Source: JAKAWQ01 sp963840545
Lineage (GTDB): Bacteria; Pseudomonadota; Alphaproteobacteria; Acetobacterales; Acetobacteraceae
Assembly: GCA_963840545.1 (NCBI GenBank)
Contig: CAWIZE010000002.1
Coordinates: forward strand, 1-64,000
Direction: 5' to 3'
DNA length: 64,000 nt
Part shown: piece by piece, positions 36,448 to 44,246 of the stretch
How positions within the stretch are numbered: position 1 is the stretch's first letter
How the letters are laid out: every line of letters begins with the position of its first letter
Made by a program: the position numbers and the translations under genes
Notes under the pieces: model-generated
Told to the model about the DNA's origin: nothing
What the model saw: only the letters and a program-made list of their open reading frames with translations
Databases searched by the model: none

Positions 36448-37284
36448 TCACTTGTGTATCAACGTTGCGGCGCTTTCAATTTCCGCCTTGTAGCCATTCA
36501 AGTTCGCTATGACCGTGGATGAGTCGAGCTTACCCACATTCGCGTCAAGCGTTTTCTGCCCACTGCAAATGTTGTCCAGTGCGGTACCGAGCGCAAGCGC
36601 CTTCTGCTGGTTTGCCGCGAACACCGATGTTTGCTGATTGGCAATTGCCATCATTAGAATAGCTCCGCGAATATCGTTCGGCGGACCAGAAATGCTTCCA
36701 TAGTAGGAATTCGCCGCTTCGATGTCCGACGCCCATGCCGCAGCCACGAGGCGGGCATCAGTGGCGAGATCTGTACACAGCGTCATCACGTCTTTGTTGG
36801 CGCCGGTAATGAGATTTCCCACGGCAGCATTTCGCCACGCATCCAACGGCGCGGAAAAAAGAAGCTCCGTGAGACTGGTTGCCGCTGGCACACTACTGGA
36901 CGCAGTTGCGTTGAGCGTCTTTAACGATGAGTTTATCGACGTGGCGGAATCGGAGACGCTTATCAACGTATTCGACGACAGGCTGCTGAGGACGCTGAAG
37001 TAAAGCGACAGGGCGCGTAGCGCGTCACTGTCTGCTTTCGCATAATCCGGAGCCTTAGCTGACAGGCGCTGCGCTACCGCCCGGCGGTCTCTCTCATCTT
37101 GGGTGGGGTGATCCGTTGGCGGGTAAGCCAGCCGAACTGCATTCGACTCTGCATCCACGTAGCTGGCGAAAACACTCCCGGCATTAGTGGCGCCGGCCCC
37201 GCTCGCCGCAAAGTCCGACACGGACTTAAGATTTGTGCAGCCCGCAACTAATACGCACGCGATGAACACCACGGCGCTACGCAT
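36448..37284 (-). CDS. Lipoprotein of unknown function
   Basis: A 278-residue protein with a lipoprotein signal: MRSAVVFIACVLVAGC, lipobox LVAGC with Cys16. The mature part is helical, with many Ser/Ala/Asn residues and regularly spaced small residues. It probably attaches to the inner leaflet of the outer membrane; the Thr-Asn after Cys does not signal inner-membrane retention. It precedes the helical protein at 36033. An entry-exclusion or surface role would be reasonable for an island lipoprotein but is unproven. Confidence 0.75.
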   Translation of the reverse strand: MRSAVVFIACVLVAGCTNLKSVSDFAASGAGATNAGSVFASYVDAESNAVRLAYPPTDHPTQDERDRRAVAQRLSAKAPDYAKADSDALRALSLYFSVLSSLSSNTLISVSDSATSINSSLKTLNATASSSVPAATSLTELLFSAPLDAWRNAAVGNLITGANKDVMTLCTDLATDARLVAAAWASDIEAANSYYGSISGPPNDIRGAILMMAIANQQTSVFAANQQKALALGTALDNICSGQKTLDANVGKLDSSTVIANLNGYKAEIESAATLIHK

Positions 37285-37613
37285 GTGCCCCGCTCCCCCG
37301 CTTGGCGGTTATAATATACCCCTCTGGCCATACTCACAACGTCACCAGTCTCGGCTGTCGCTGACGCGACCGGAGTTGTTGCAGAGGCGATACGGAGCGA
37401 GAGGCCGAACCGGAATTCGATCAGCCCCGGAATCCATAACCATGGCACGTGCAGGCCCCGATACGGGCACGGCACACTGGCCCGCCCAGCCCACGGCCGC
37501 ACGGCCGCGCAAGGGGCTCGGCACCGGTCTCCGGTCTGGTCCGTCTTCTCCTTCGATCCATTTGCATCACCCATCGGTCATCATCCGCCCTCTGCCAGAC
37601 GCCTGCCGCCCAT
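37285..37613. other. Intergenic region before leader copy D
   Basis: A 330-bp stretch between the divergent lipoprotein gene and the 37750 operon. It probably holds promoters for both. I see GC-rich dyads near 37480-37530, but no gene or defined site. Confidence 0.4.
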
Positions 37614-37683
37614 GGCGTCAAGAGGAAGCCTTGGCTCCCCCGTCCGCAAGCGTCCGGTCCCCCCAATTTTCCTCTCTGACGCC
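37614..37683 (+). promoter_or_regulatory. Structured leader element, copy D
   Basis: GGCGTCA (37614-37620) pairs with TGACGCC (37677-37683). GAGGAA (37622-37627) pairs with TTCCTC (37669-37674), and TTGG (37631-37634) with CCAA (37663-37666). It ends TGACGCCGCG. CCCGAAAGGG with a GAAA loop and ATGCAAAC follow, as in copy A. It ends 67 nt before the start at 37750. Copies C and D differ by a compensated base pair in the inner helix. Confidence 0.7.
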
Positions 37684-37749
37684 GCGGCCTGCGCCCGGCC
37701 TCCCGAGGGCATGCCCGAAAGGGTCAATGCAAACCGAAGGAGAAATGAC

Positions 37750-37968
37750 ATGACCAACAAATCCGAAACCAAAGCGCCGGCCCTGCTGGCCTTCCACGTC
37801 CGCGAGGGCAAGGGTGACAACGCCAAGGCCTTCTGGACCCGCATCGGGGCCGCCTGGCCCCACCAGAACGGCGGCGGCTTCACCGTGCAACTCGACTGCT
37901 ATCCGGTAGACGGCCGCATCGTCCTCCGTCCCGCCAAACCCGACGATCAGGAAGGCGGTGCGGCATGA
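37750..37968 (+). CDS. Small conserved island protein, function unknown
   Basis: A 72-residue protein: MTNKSETKAPALLAFHVREG, then GKGDNAKAFWTRIGAAWPHQ and a strand-rich GGGFTVQLDCYPVDGRIVLR. It resembles small proteins common in alphaproteobacterial mobile elements, but I know no function. CCGAAGGAG precedes it. It is the first of three genes joined by ATGA overlaps and stands behind leader copy D. Its resemblance in size and layout to the 3699 gene suggests the two could be distant relatives. Confidence 0.7.
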   Translation: MTNKSETKAPALLAFHVREGKGDNAKAFWTRIGAAWPHQNGGGFTVQLDCYPVDGRIVLRPAKPDDQEGGAA

Positions 37969-38198
37969 CCTACGAGGTTCAGCACTTCACGCTCTGCGAT
38001 GGTTGGATCAACACCTGGGCCGTCCTCAACGAGGACGGTTCCAGCGAGCCCGAGACCTTCGAGACCATCGAGGCCGCGGAAGCCGCCATCGCCGAATTCC
38101 TGGCCGACATTCAGGCCGAGATCGACGCCGGCCAGCGCGAGCCCGACGCGGGCTATAGCCTCGACGAGTTCCGCATCGTCAAGGCAGGTGGGCCATGA
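37965..38198 (+). CDS. Conserved hypothetical protein (second gene of cluster)
   Basis: A 77-residue acidic protein: YEVQHFTLCDGWINTWAV at the N-terminus, ETFETIEAAEAAIAEFLADI in the middle, LDEFRIVKAGGP at the end. The first part is predicted to be a beta-hairpin, the rest a helix. It starts within the stop of the preceding gene (ATGA) and its own stop overlaps the next start. Function is unknown. Confidence 0.65.
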   Translation: MTYEVQHFTLCDGWINTWAVLNEDGSSEPETFETIEAAEAAIAEFLADIQAEIDAGQREPDAGYSLDEFRIVKAGGP

Positions 38199-38509
38199 CG
38201 CGCCGTATCGAAACCTTCGCGGCGAGCTGGAACGGCATCCGGCTCGTCCTCTCCTGGGAACCGCGCTGGCTCGACCTCGACGAAGACTACGGCTTCGATA
38301 CCGCCCATCTTCAGATCGAGGCCGTGGAGCCGGAACGCGCGATGCTCCCCATCACCGAGACCGGCTATCGCTCGCACTTCACGGCGGCCGAAACCGTCAC
38401 CGCCATGGGCGGGCCGGTGGCCTTTGTGCTCGCCTGGCTCGACCAGGAAGCGGCCTCTCCCGTTTGGAAAGCCCGGGCCGAAGCGGCGCGGCAGCTTACC
38501 CTCCTTTAG
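38195..38509 (+). CDS. Conserved hypothetical protein (third gene of cluster)
   Basis: A 104-residue protein: MTRRIETFAASWNGIRLVLS then WEPRWLDLDEDYGFDTAHLQ, an aromatic-rich beta part, then a helical C-terminus (FVLAWLDQEAASPVWKARAE). It overlaps the preceding gene by ATGA. The three genes form one translationally coupled unit. I do not recognise the family. Confidence 0.65.
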   Translation: MTRRIETFAASWNGIRLVLSWEPRWLDLDEDYGFDTAHLQIEAVEPERAMLPITETGYRSHFTAAETVTAMGGPVAFVLAWLDQEAASPVWKARAEAARQLTLL

Positions 38510-38757
38510 AGGGTGAGTTTGGCCGTTCGGCGCTTTCACTCATTCCGGCTGTTTCAGCACGTGCTGAATCAGGTCTTTGCTGAAATCCTTGTTCGCCCCG
38601 GTGATGTAGCAGCCACAATCCGACGGTGGTGGGCTTCGGCTTCAGTCGCGAATTGACCGGTCTTGTTCGCATCAAGAGCGAAAGTAACGCTGAAGCCATT
38701 GCGCTGGCGCGTGATGTGCGGGACTGCCAGCCGGAACATCTTGAAGGTAACCTCGGG

Positions 38758-39135
38758 TCACGCCAGCTCCAGCCTGTCATTCTGCGAGAACGGGTCAATG
38801 CTGATCCGAAGCGCGCGGACCGCCGCCATCGGCACCTTGCGGTGATTGACGGTTTTCATCCGGATGAAGCCGACCGCTTCGAGCTTGCCGAGCGTCCGCA
38901 GGACGTTCGGTGGCTTCCGGCCAGTCATTTTTGCCAGTTCGGCAACCGACTGCGGCTTACGGTCCCGGATGACGGCGAGCAACTCGCGGTTCCTGGGAGT
39001 CAGAAGGCGCAGGAGGGTCTCGACCGAATCAAAGCTCATGTCCGCCGCGTCTTTCGGTGCCGCCATCTTGCCGGCGGCAACCGCCTTCATTTCCTTTCGC
39101 AGGCCGGCATGGCTCTGGATTTTCACTTCTTTCAT
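38758..39135 (-). CDS. tumA: TumA-like HTH antitoxin
   Basis: A 125-residue protein. The C-terminal half is a MarR-like winged helix: LLTPRNRELLAVIRDRKPQS then VAELAKMTGRKPPNVLRTLG. This matches the antitoxin partner of TumE-family toxins. It starts within the stop of the toxin gene (ATGA overlap), so the toxin comes first and translation is coupled. The antitoxin probably both binds the toxin and represses the operon, as in related systems. Confidence 0.75.
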   Translation of the reverse strand: MKEVKIQSHAGLRKEMKAVAAGKMAAPKDAADMSFDSVETLLRLLTPRNRELLAVIRDRKPQSVAELAKMTGRKPPNVLRTLGKLEAVGFIRMKTVNHRKVPMAAVRALRISIDPFSQNDRLELA

Positions 39136-39539
39136 CGCTTTTCTCCTTCTTTGTCCTCGACGGCCTCGAACGGAACCCCGCGCTCCGTGAGCACCCGTTC
39201 CACCTCGTCGAAGAAATCGTCTATCAACGTCGCCGCGTTCTTGAACGCATAGGGCCTGCCGGGGTCGTCTTCCGTCCGGTGCCAGTGGTCCGTCATGACA
39301 GCGCGCTTCTTGTAGCGCCCGCCCGACAGCGGGACCGAATGGGCGTTGTCGAAGCCCACAAGCCGTGTGTTGTCCGGACCGTGGAGCGTGAACGAATAAC
39401 TGAGGCCATGGGGCCGCGCCGAGGTGGCCTCAACCCGGCGAATCTCGAACTTGAGCCAGTAGCCCCCTGCATACCGGTGGACACGCCCGTCAAAGGCAAG
39501 CAGGAATTCCAGCGTATGTTCATCCGTTTTCTTTACCAC
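39132..39539 (-). CDS. tumE: TumE-family toxin
   Basis: A 135-residue protein: MVKKTDEHTLEFLLAFDGRV, then GYWLKFEIRRVEATSARPHG and the strongly conserved LSYSFTLHGPDNTRLVGFDN, followed by DHWHRTEDDPGRPYAFKNAA. These are features of the TumE (DUF6516-like) toxin family. Its His residues (DHWHR) and Asp could be catalytic; the biochemical activity of the family is not something I can state from sequence. The toxin-first order with an overlapping antitoxin is normal for TumE/TumA. Confidence 0.75.
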   Translation of the reverse strand: MVKKTDEHTLEFLLAFDGRVHRYAGGYWLKFEIRRVEATSARPHGLSYSFTLHGPDNTRLVGFDNAHSVPLSGGRYKKRAVMTDHWHRTEDDPGRPYAFKNAATLIDDFFDEVERVLTERGVPFEAVEDKEGEKR

Positions 39540-39885
39540 AATCGTATCATGTCCTCATATGATAATTCTATGTGCTTTCGGCATCAGTGTCAAGGAAGCC
39601 CACCGGGAAGAGCACAGGGATAGCCCGTCGAGCGCCCTTACCGATGCCCCGACCGACCCGTTTCGACGTTGATGTAGCCGGGTTGCAACGATCTGACTAC
39701 CGCAATTCACGCTATATGCGAATTATCGTAACCTGGATGTCGCAAATGGCCGCTGGGACCGCTCGATAGGTCAGTTTCAGCTTGTCGCATCGTTCTGGCA
39801 GGAACGGGCCGGCGGCACCCGAATTGCCACGGTCAGGCTGCCGATATTCCCCGAATCGGAGAATTACTGTAGGATAGGTGTTGCA
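39540..39885. promoter_or_regulatory. Divergent control region between tumEA and abiE
   Basis: A 346-bp gap between two divergent toxin-antitoxin operons. TATCAT...ATGATA arms at 39545-39564 lie just upstream of tumE and could be its operator. Nearer abiE, AATTCAC/GCGAATT-like dyads near 39702-39723 and CCGAATCGGAGAAT near 39852 could serve AbiEi. No gene is evident. Confidence 0.5.
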
Positions 39886-40698
39886 ATGACTCCATCCATG
39901 CCACCAGAGAAAGGCCGTTCCAGGCTCGCCGCCGTCCTCCGGCAGGGGGGCGAATTCGTCACTATCGACGATGCGATGACGGCTCTCGGCATTGGCCGCA
40001 CCGATGCGGCCAAGATGCTCGCCCGCTGGCAGACGCAAGGATGGCTGCGACGCGTGAAGCGCGGTCTCTATGCCTCTGTTCCCCTGACATCCGCTCAGGG
40101 TGACCAGGTCATCGAGGACCCTTGGACCCTCGTCCCGGAATTGTTCGATCCGGGCTATGTCGGAGGGGCCAGCGCGGCCCAGCACTGGGACCTCACGGAA
40201 CAGCTATTCCGATCGGTCTTTGTCTTCACAACGCGCCCTGTCCGCCGTTCGCAGCAGACGATCCAGGATACACCCTTCGTTGTTCGGCACATCGCCGCCG
40301 ACAAGATGTTCGGCACACGCACCCTCTGGCGCGGCCGGGTGAAAATCCAGGTCTCGGACCCGGCCCGCACGATCATCGACATGCTCAATTATCCCCGGAC
40401 GGGCGGCGGTATTCGCCATGTTGCCGACTGCCTTAAGGCCTATTTTGCACGAACTGACGCCGATCCCGACCTTCTCATCGACTATGCGGAGCGGGTCAGG
40501 AACGGAGCCGTGTTCAAGCGGCTTGGCTTTCTCGCCGAATGGCTGGGCGGGCCGCCGGCATTGATTGACGCTTGTGCGGCACGGCTCACGCTCGGCGCAG
40601 TCAAACTCGATCCCGCGTTGGCATCGCCGCGCTTCATCAGGCACTGGCAACTGCAACTTCCCGAGCGTTGGAAAGCCGGGCCGGGGCCGCATGATTGA
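39886..40698 (+). CDS. abiEi: AbiEi-family antitoxin/transcriptional regulator
   Basis: A 270-residue protein. The N-terminal winged helix (RLAAVLRQGGEFVTIDDAMT, then VKRGLYASVPL) is typical of AbiEi antitoxins. The C-terminal domain contains WDLTEQLFRSVFVFTTRPVR and KIQVSDPARTIIDML. In type IV systems AbiEi represses the operon and counteracts AbiEii without direct binding. The toxin gene begins 8 bp before its stop, so the two are coupled. Length is normal for the family. Confidence 0.88.
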   Translation: MTPSMPPEKGRSRLAAVLRQGGEFVTIDDAMTALGIGRTDAAKMLARWQTQGWLRRVKRGLYASVPLTSAQGDQVIEDPWTLVPELFDPGYVGGASAAQHWDLTEQLFRSVFVFTTRPVRRSQQTIQDTPFVVRHIAADKMFGTRTLWRGRVKIQVSDPARTIIDMLNYPRTGGGIRHVADCLKAYFARTDADPDLLIDYAERVRNGAVFKRLGFLAEWLGGPPALIDACAARLTLGAVKLDPALASPRFIRHWQLQLPERWKAGPGPHD

Positions 40699-42136
40699 TC
40701 GCGCCGAAATTCTCGCCGTCGCGACCGATCTGTCGCTCTCGCCGGATGTGGTGGAGAAGGATTACGTCCTTGGCTGGCTTCTCGCCGGAATCTATGCCCA
40801 CCCGGACCTGGCGCAGGCCTGGATATTCAAGGGCGGCACCTGCCTGAAAAAATGCTATTTCGAGACCTACCGGTTCTCGGAGGACCTGGATTTCACCGTT
40901 GCAGATGAAGCCCACCTGGACGCGGGCCTCCTCGCGCAAGCCGTCCGCGAAGTCGGGGAGTGGGTCTATGAGAGCACCGGCATCGAGGTGCCCATCGACC
41001 AGATGCGCCTCGATGTCTATCGGAACAAGCGTCAGGGACTGAGCTGCGAAGGCCGCCTCTACTACAATGGTCCCCTCCGCCGGGTCGGCAGCCTCCCCCG
41101 AATCAAACTCGACCTTACCGCCGATGAAGCTGTGGTTCTGCCGTCTGTCGAACGGTCGGTGAACCACCCATACAGCGACAATCCCGAAGGCGGGATCGTC
41201 GCGCGCTGCTATGCCTATGAGGAGGTCCTCGCAGAAAAGACGCGGGCGCTTGCGGAACGCACGCGCCCGCGTGATCTCTATGATGTCGTCAACCTGTTTC
41301 GCCACGGCGAGTTTCAGCCGGCGGCGGCAACGGTTCGTGACGTGCTGCGCCAAAAGTGCGCATTCAAGGGAATCCCCTTTCCGACGTTCGCAAGCATAGG
41401 TGCGGCGCTTCAGGAACTGACCGGTGATTGGGATGTGATGCTTCGGCATCAGCTCCCGGTGCTTCCGCCGTTCGAGTCGTTCTGGGCGGCACTGCCGGAG
41501 TTTTTCGCCTGGCTTGGGAGCGGTGCCGCACTGGCGGTCCCGCCGTCAGCACCGCTGGGCGCGATGGAGGAAGTGTTCCGTCCGGGCGTCGGAGTTCTCC
41601 GTCGGCAGGGTATACGAGGGTCATCAGCGCTGGAGACAATCCGGTTCGCGGCCGCCAACCGTCTTTGCGTCGATCTTGACTATGTGACCGAGGATGGGCG
41701 GCAGAGCATCCGGCGCATCGAACCCTATTCCCTGCGGCGAACACAAGGCGGCGAAATCCTTCTCTTTGCCGTCCGGTTCCTGGACGGTCAGTCGCGGAGC
41801 TACAGGCTGGATAGAGTCCGCAGTGCCGTCGTGACGACCCAATCATTCACGCCGCGCTTTCTCGTGGAGCTAACCCCTGACGAGATGCGGCCCGTACTTC
41901 CTGTCACGCGGAGCGGAGGGTCGTACGGCTATTCTGTTCCGCGTCTCGGACGAAGCCCCTTTGCGGCAGCACCTGCGCGCGCCCGCAGGACGGGGCCGAC
42001 CTACGTGTACCAGTGCCCGGTCTGCGGGAAAAAATTTCAGCACTCGAAGCGTAATCCGCATCTCGGGCACCACAAAGCTCCCGGTGGCTGGCAGTGCTCG
42101 GGGCGGACGGGGTATTTTGTAGAGACAAAATATTGA
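40691..42136 (+). CDS. abiEii: AbiEii-like nucleotidyltransferase toxin fused to WYL and zinc-finger domains
   Basis: A 481-residue protein, much longer than typical AbiEii (about 300). Residues 1-290 form the nucleotidyltransferase: FKGGTCLKKCYF (GGT at 48-50) and RFSEDLDFTV (61-70, metal-binding DxD). A WYL-type domain follows (about 315-390; LCVDLDYVTEDGRQSIRRIE, then ILLFAVRFLDGQSRSYRLDR). The C-terminus has a CPVCGKKF...H...H...C segment that looks like a zinc ribbon (438-470). AbiEii toxins add nucleotides to tRNA or similar targets. WYL domains sense ligands, often nucleic acids, so this toxin may be ligand-gated; that is inference. Confidence 0.85.
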   Translation: MIDRAEILAVATDLSLSPDVVEKDYVLGWLLAGIYAHPDLAQAWIFKGGTCLKKCYFETYRFSEDLDFTVADEAHLDAGLLAQAVREVGEWVYESTGIEVPIDQMRLDVYRNKRQGLSCEGRLYYNGPLRRVGSLPRIKLDLTADEAVVLPSVERSVNHPYSDNPEGGIVARCYAYEEVLAEKTRALAERTRPRDLYDVVNLFRHGEFQPAAATVRDVLRQKCAFKGIPFPTFASIGAALQELTGDWDVMLRHQLPVLPPFESFWAALPEFFAWLGSGAALAVPPSAPLGAMEEVFRPGVGVLRRQGIRGSSALETIRFAAANRLCVDLDYVTEDGRQSIRRIEPYSLRRTQGGEILLFAVRFLDGQSRSYRLDRVRSAVVTTQSFTPRFLVELTPDEMRPVLPVTRSGGSYGYSVPRLGRSPFAAAPARARRTGPTYVYQCPVCGKKFQHSKRNPHLGHHKAPGGWQCSGRTGYFVETKY

Positions 42137-42421
42137 GCCATATGGCCGCCTCCTCGGTCCAGCGGCAGGCCATGGCATCGACAAGCAGGCTTGGTGCTGC
42201 TTCGTGAGGCCGACGATGGCTCCACATGAAGCGGGCTTTTGGGGGCTGAAAACGCCGCCCAATTTAGCGTCTTCGAAAAAATGTATGAGAAATCAGAATG
42301 TTAAGCTATATTATAAAGCAAATCACCCCGATAAATTATTGCCTGATGGATTCACACAAATTCTCGCACAAAAATAACCGACATTCCAATTTACCTAGAT
42401 ATATCAATTAGTTATGTAATT
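42137..42421. other. Right end of the island, AT-rich
   Basis: About 285 bp after abiEii. The last ~170 bp (42270-42420) are very AT-rich, in strong contrast to the genes around, and run straight into the tRNA fragment. This is where integrase arm sites would be expected in an integrated element. No gene is seen. Confidence 0.5.
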
Positions 42422-42476
42422 GCTCGTCAGGCTCATAACCTGAAGGTCAGAGGTTCAAATCCTCTCCCCGCAACCA
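42422..42476 (+). other. 3' fragment of initiator tRNA-Met (probable attachment site)
   Basis: These 55 bases are the 3' two-thirds of a tRNA: anticodon stem-loop TCAGG-CTCATAA-CCTGA (anticodon CAU), T arm AGAGG-TTCAAAT-CCTCT and acceptor 3' strand CCCCGCA-ACCA. The A at position 72 is the initiator hallmark (C1-A72). The 5' part (acceptor 5' strand and D arm) is absent, and AT-rich island sequence precedes it. Tyrosine integrases commonly use tRNA 3' ends, which are duplicated at the two element ends. This is therefore attR or attL, with the intact gene at the other end. Confidence 0.8.
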
Positions 42477-42812
42477 CTTCCCTATATCTCGTGCCAAACC
42501 GCCACGCGTAAGCGCTACTCTGCGACCCTTCCATCTTTTGGGCGGACCAATGGGTCTTGTCCGTAAGCGGCGCGACGGCGAGGAGTGCGGTGGTCCCGGT
42601 CGTTTGGACAGGTTCCGGGGGGAATAAGCCAAGGCCGGTTGAAGGTTTTGACGGTCCCCGGAATCGAATTCGGAATCAATGCCTTCTGTAGCAGCGGCGG
42701 GGCCGTGAGTTTGTGGGCACCACCCGCAGCCGGCGGCTGCCGTAGACCGGATGGTCGGTGAAGACCCCGGTCGAGCCGCCGGAGCAGATCGAGCTCCTCC
42801 ACAGCCTCCGGA
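42477..42812. other. Unassigned sequence next to the attachment site
   Basis: About 335 bp of mixed composition outside the island. Frames here overlap on both strands and none resembles a known protein. It probably derives from old insertion events like its right-hand neighbour. Confidence 0.35.
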
Positions 42813-42918
42813 CGCGGGCTGAAGACGCCGCAATTCCTGGTCATCGGACGGCGCCGCCGGGCTGGAACGGGGGCTTACGGCACTCTGGCCCGAGATGCCG
42901 ACCCAGCGCCGTACCGTA
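42813..42918 (+). pseudogene. IS256-family transposase fragment, plus strand
   Basis: A short fragment reads RGLKTPQFLVI, then after a one-base shift near 42845 DGAAGLERGLTALWPEMPTQ and RRTV. This matches the middle of mutator-type (IS256) transposases, including the second catalytic Asp. The first part duplicates, in opposite orientation, the last part of the transposase remnant at 44243-44797. The remainder is absent. Confidence 0.6.
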
Positions 42919-43047
42919 GATTGTCGTACCAACTCAGGGCTTTGCGCGTTTTCAAAGAAGGCGGTTCGGGCTCATGCCGATGATCCGCCTGGCGGATGCG
43001 GCGATCCAGCAGGGCCGCGGATCGCAATCCATGCGGATCGCAATCCA

Positions 43048-43764
43048 TCACGTGCCGCCTTCCGCCTTGCGGGTGCTTGGTTCCCATTTCCGGTGCACGG
43101 AAAGCGCCATCCCAAGTACTCCCGAATTGAGATGATTCCGTGCCGGGAATCGACGCCGCAAATCACAGATATCTTTTATAATGTGCTGACGCGGTGGAAG
43201 CCTTCCCATCTCCTGCAGCGTAAGACTATATGCGGCGAGCCTCAGATCAACATGAGAAAGAAATCCATCCTCAGAAAAGAACGACAGAAGCTTTTCTGCC
43301 CCTTCTCGAGACAGAATATATCCATCCCCACCGATGGCTGTGTTGTTTCTCATTGTGAAGCCGAAGGCCGGGAACAGAGGAAGGATTGCCAGACCGTCCT
43401 GGCGGTATGCCATCCTGGCGTTGCAGAATATCAAATCCAGTTCGCCCGGCATCTGCCAATCCCGAAGAATGCCGAGATCTTGCGGATAGCTGTCATCCTC
43501 CAATACGAGGCCCCAGGCGTTTTCGGCGCGGGCGATGGCTTCCCACGCAAGAGCGTGACTTAAGCTGCACCCCAGTGTGCCTTTGTGATTTTTCATTCTG
43601 GGGCTCTTCGTCAGAACCTCACAGGCGCTGTCAGGCAGCATGCTTCCCCGGACGGCGTCGATGCGCGTCACGGACACGGCATCATATCCTGAGAGGACCG
43701 CCCGGATCTGATCCCAGCGGTCGGTGTCGCGCTCGAGATTTATGACATAGCATCGCACATTCAT
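43048..43764 (-). CDS. Glycosyltransferase family 25 (LOS-type)
   Basis: A 238-residue protein with the GT25 signatures: CYVINLERDTDRW near the N-terminus, TLGCSLSHALAWEAI and LVLEDDS (DxD-like metal site) in the middle. GT25 enzymes add sugars to lipooligosaccharide cores. It is an intact frame surrounded by transposase scraps, with composition less GC-rich than the chromosome to its right. That suggests acquisition along with the insertion sequences. A surface-sugar change is a common type of cargo. Confidence 0.82.
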   Translation of the reverse strand: MNVRCYVINLERDTDRWDQIRAVLSGYDAVSVTRIDAVRGSMLPDSACEVLTKSPRMKNHKGTLGCSLSHALAWEAIARAENAWGLVLEDDSYPQDLGILRDWQMPGELDLIFCNARMAYRQDGLAILPLFPAFGFTMRNNTAIGGDGYILSREGAEKLLSFFSEDGFLSHVDLRLAAYSLTLQEMGRLPPRQHIIKDICDLRRRFPARNHLNSGVLGMALSVHRKWEPSTRKAEGGT

Positions 43765-43934
43765 CCGAGATCACCCATACGGACGCCTCGCCAAGCGTCA
43801 GGATTGCCCAATCCGCGCGGTTCGGCAACGGTTGCCTGCTCTTGGAGACTGGAGGTGGCCGGGGGAATTGGGACAGGTCGATAGGGGGAAAATCTGCCTG
43901 AGCGCGGCGAGAATGCTCCAGATCAGGAGAGACC

Positions 43935-44246
43935 ATGACGAGACAAGCGCGGCGGACGCAGAGTCCGGCCTTCAAGGCGAAGGTGGCATTGGCGGCCATC
44001 AAGGGCGAGAAGACGCTGGCCGAGTTGGCGCAGCAATATGACGTCTATCCGAACCAGATCACGGCGTGGAAGGCCCAGCTGGCGGAGGGCGCCGCCGGGG
44101 TGTTCGGCTCCGGTCCTGCGGAGAGCTCGGCCGCGCCGGCGGTGGACCTCAAGGGTCTGCACGCCAGGATCGGCGAACTGACGCTGGAGAACGATTTTTT
44201 GTCCGGTGCGCTCGGCAAAGCCGGCCGGCTGAGCGCAAAGCGATGA
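43935..44246 (+). pseudogene. IS3-family OrfA, element truncated
   Basis: A 103-residue frame: MTRQARRTQSPAFKAKVALA, KGEKTLAELAQQYDVYPNQI, TAWKAQLAEGAAGVFG, then LTLENDFLSGALGKAGRLSA. This is the HTH and leucine-zipper OrfA of an IS3-type transposase. The OrfB frame that should follow (ERKAMI...) breaks off after a few codons at about 44249, where IS256-derived sequence begins. The element is a remnant. Confidence 0.8.

Noticed and set aside
42422..42476. A functional tRNA-Met gene
   Set aside because: The 5' acceptor strand and D arm are missing, so no cloverleaf can form.
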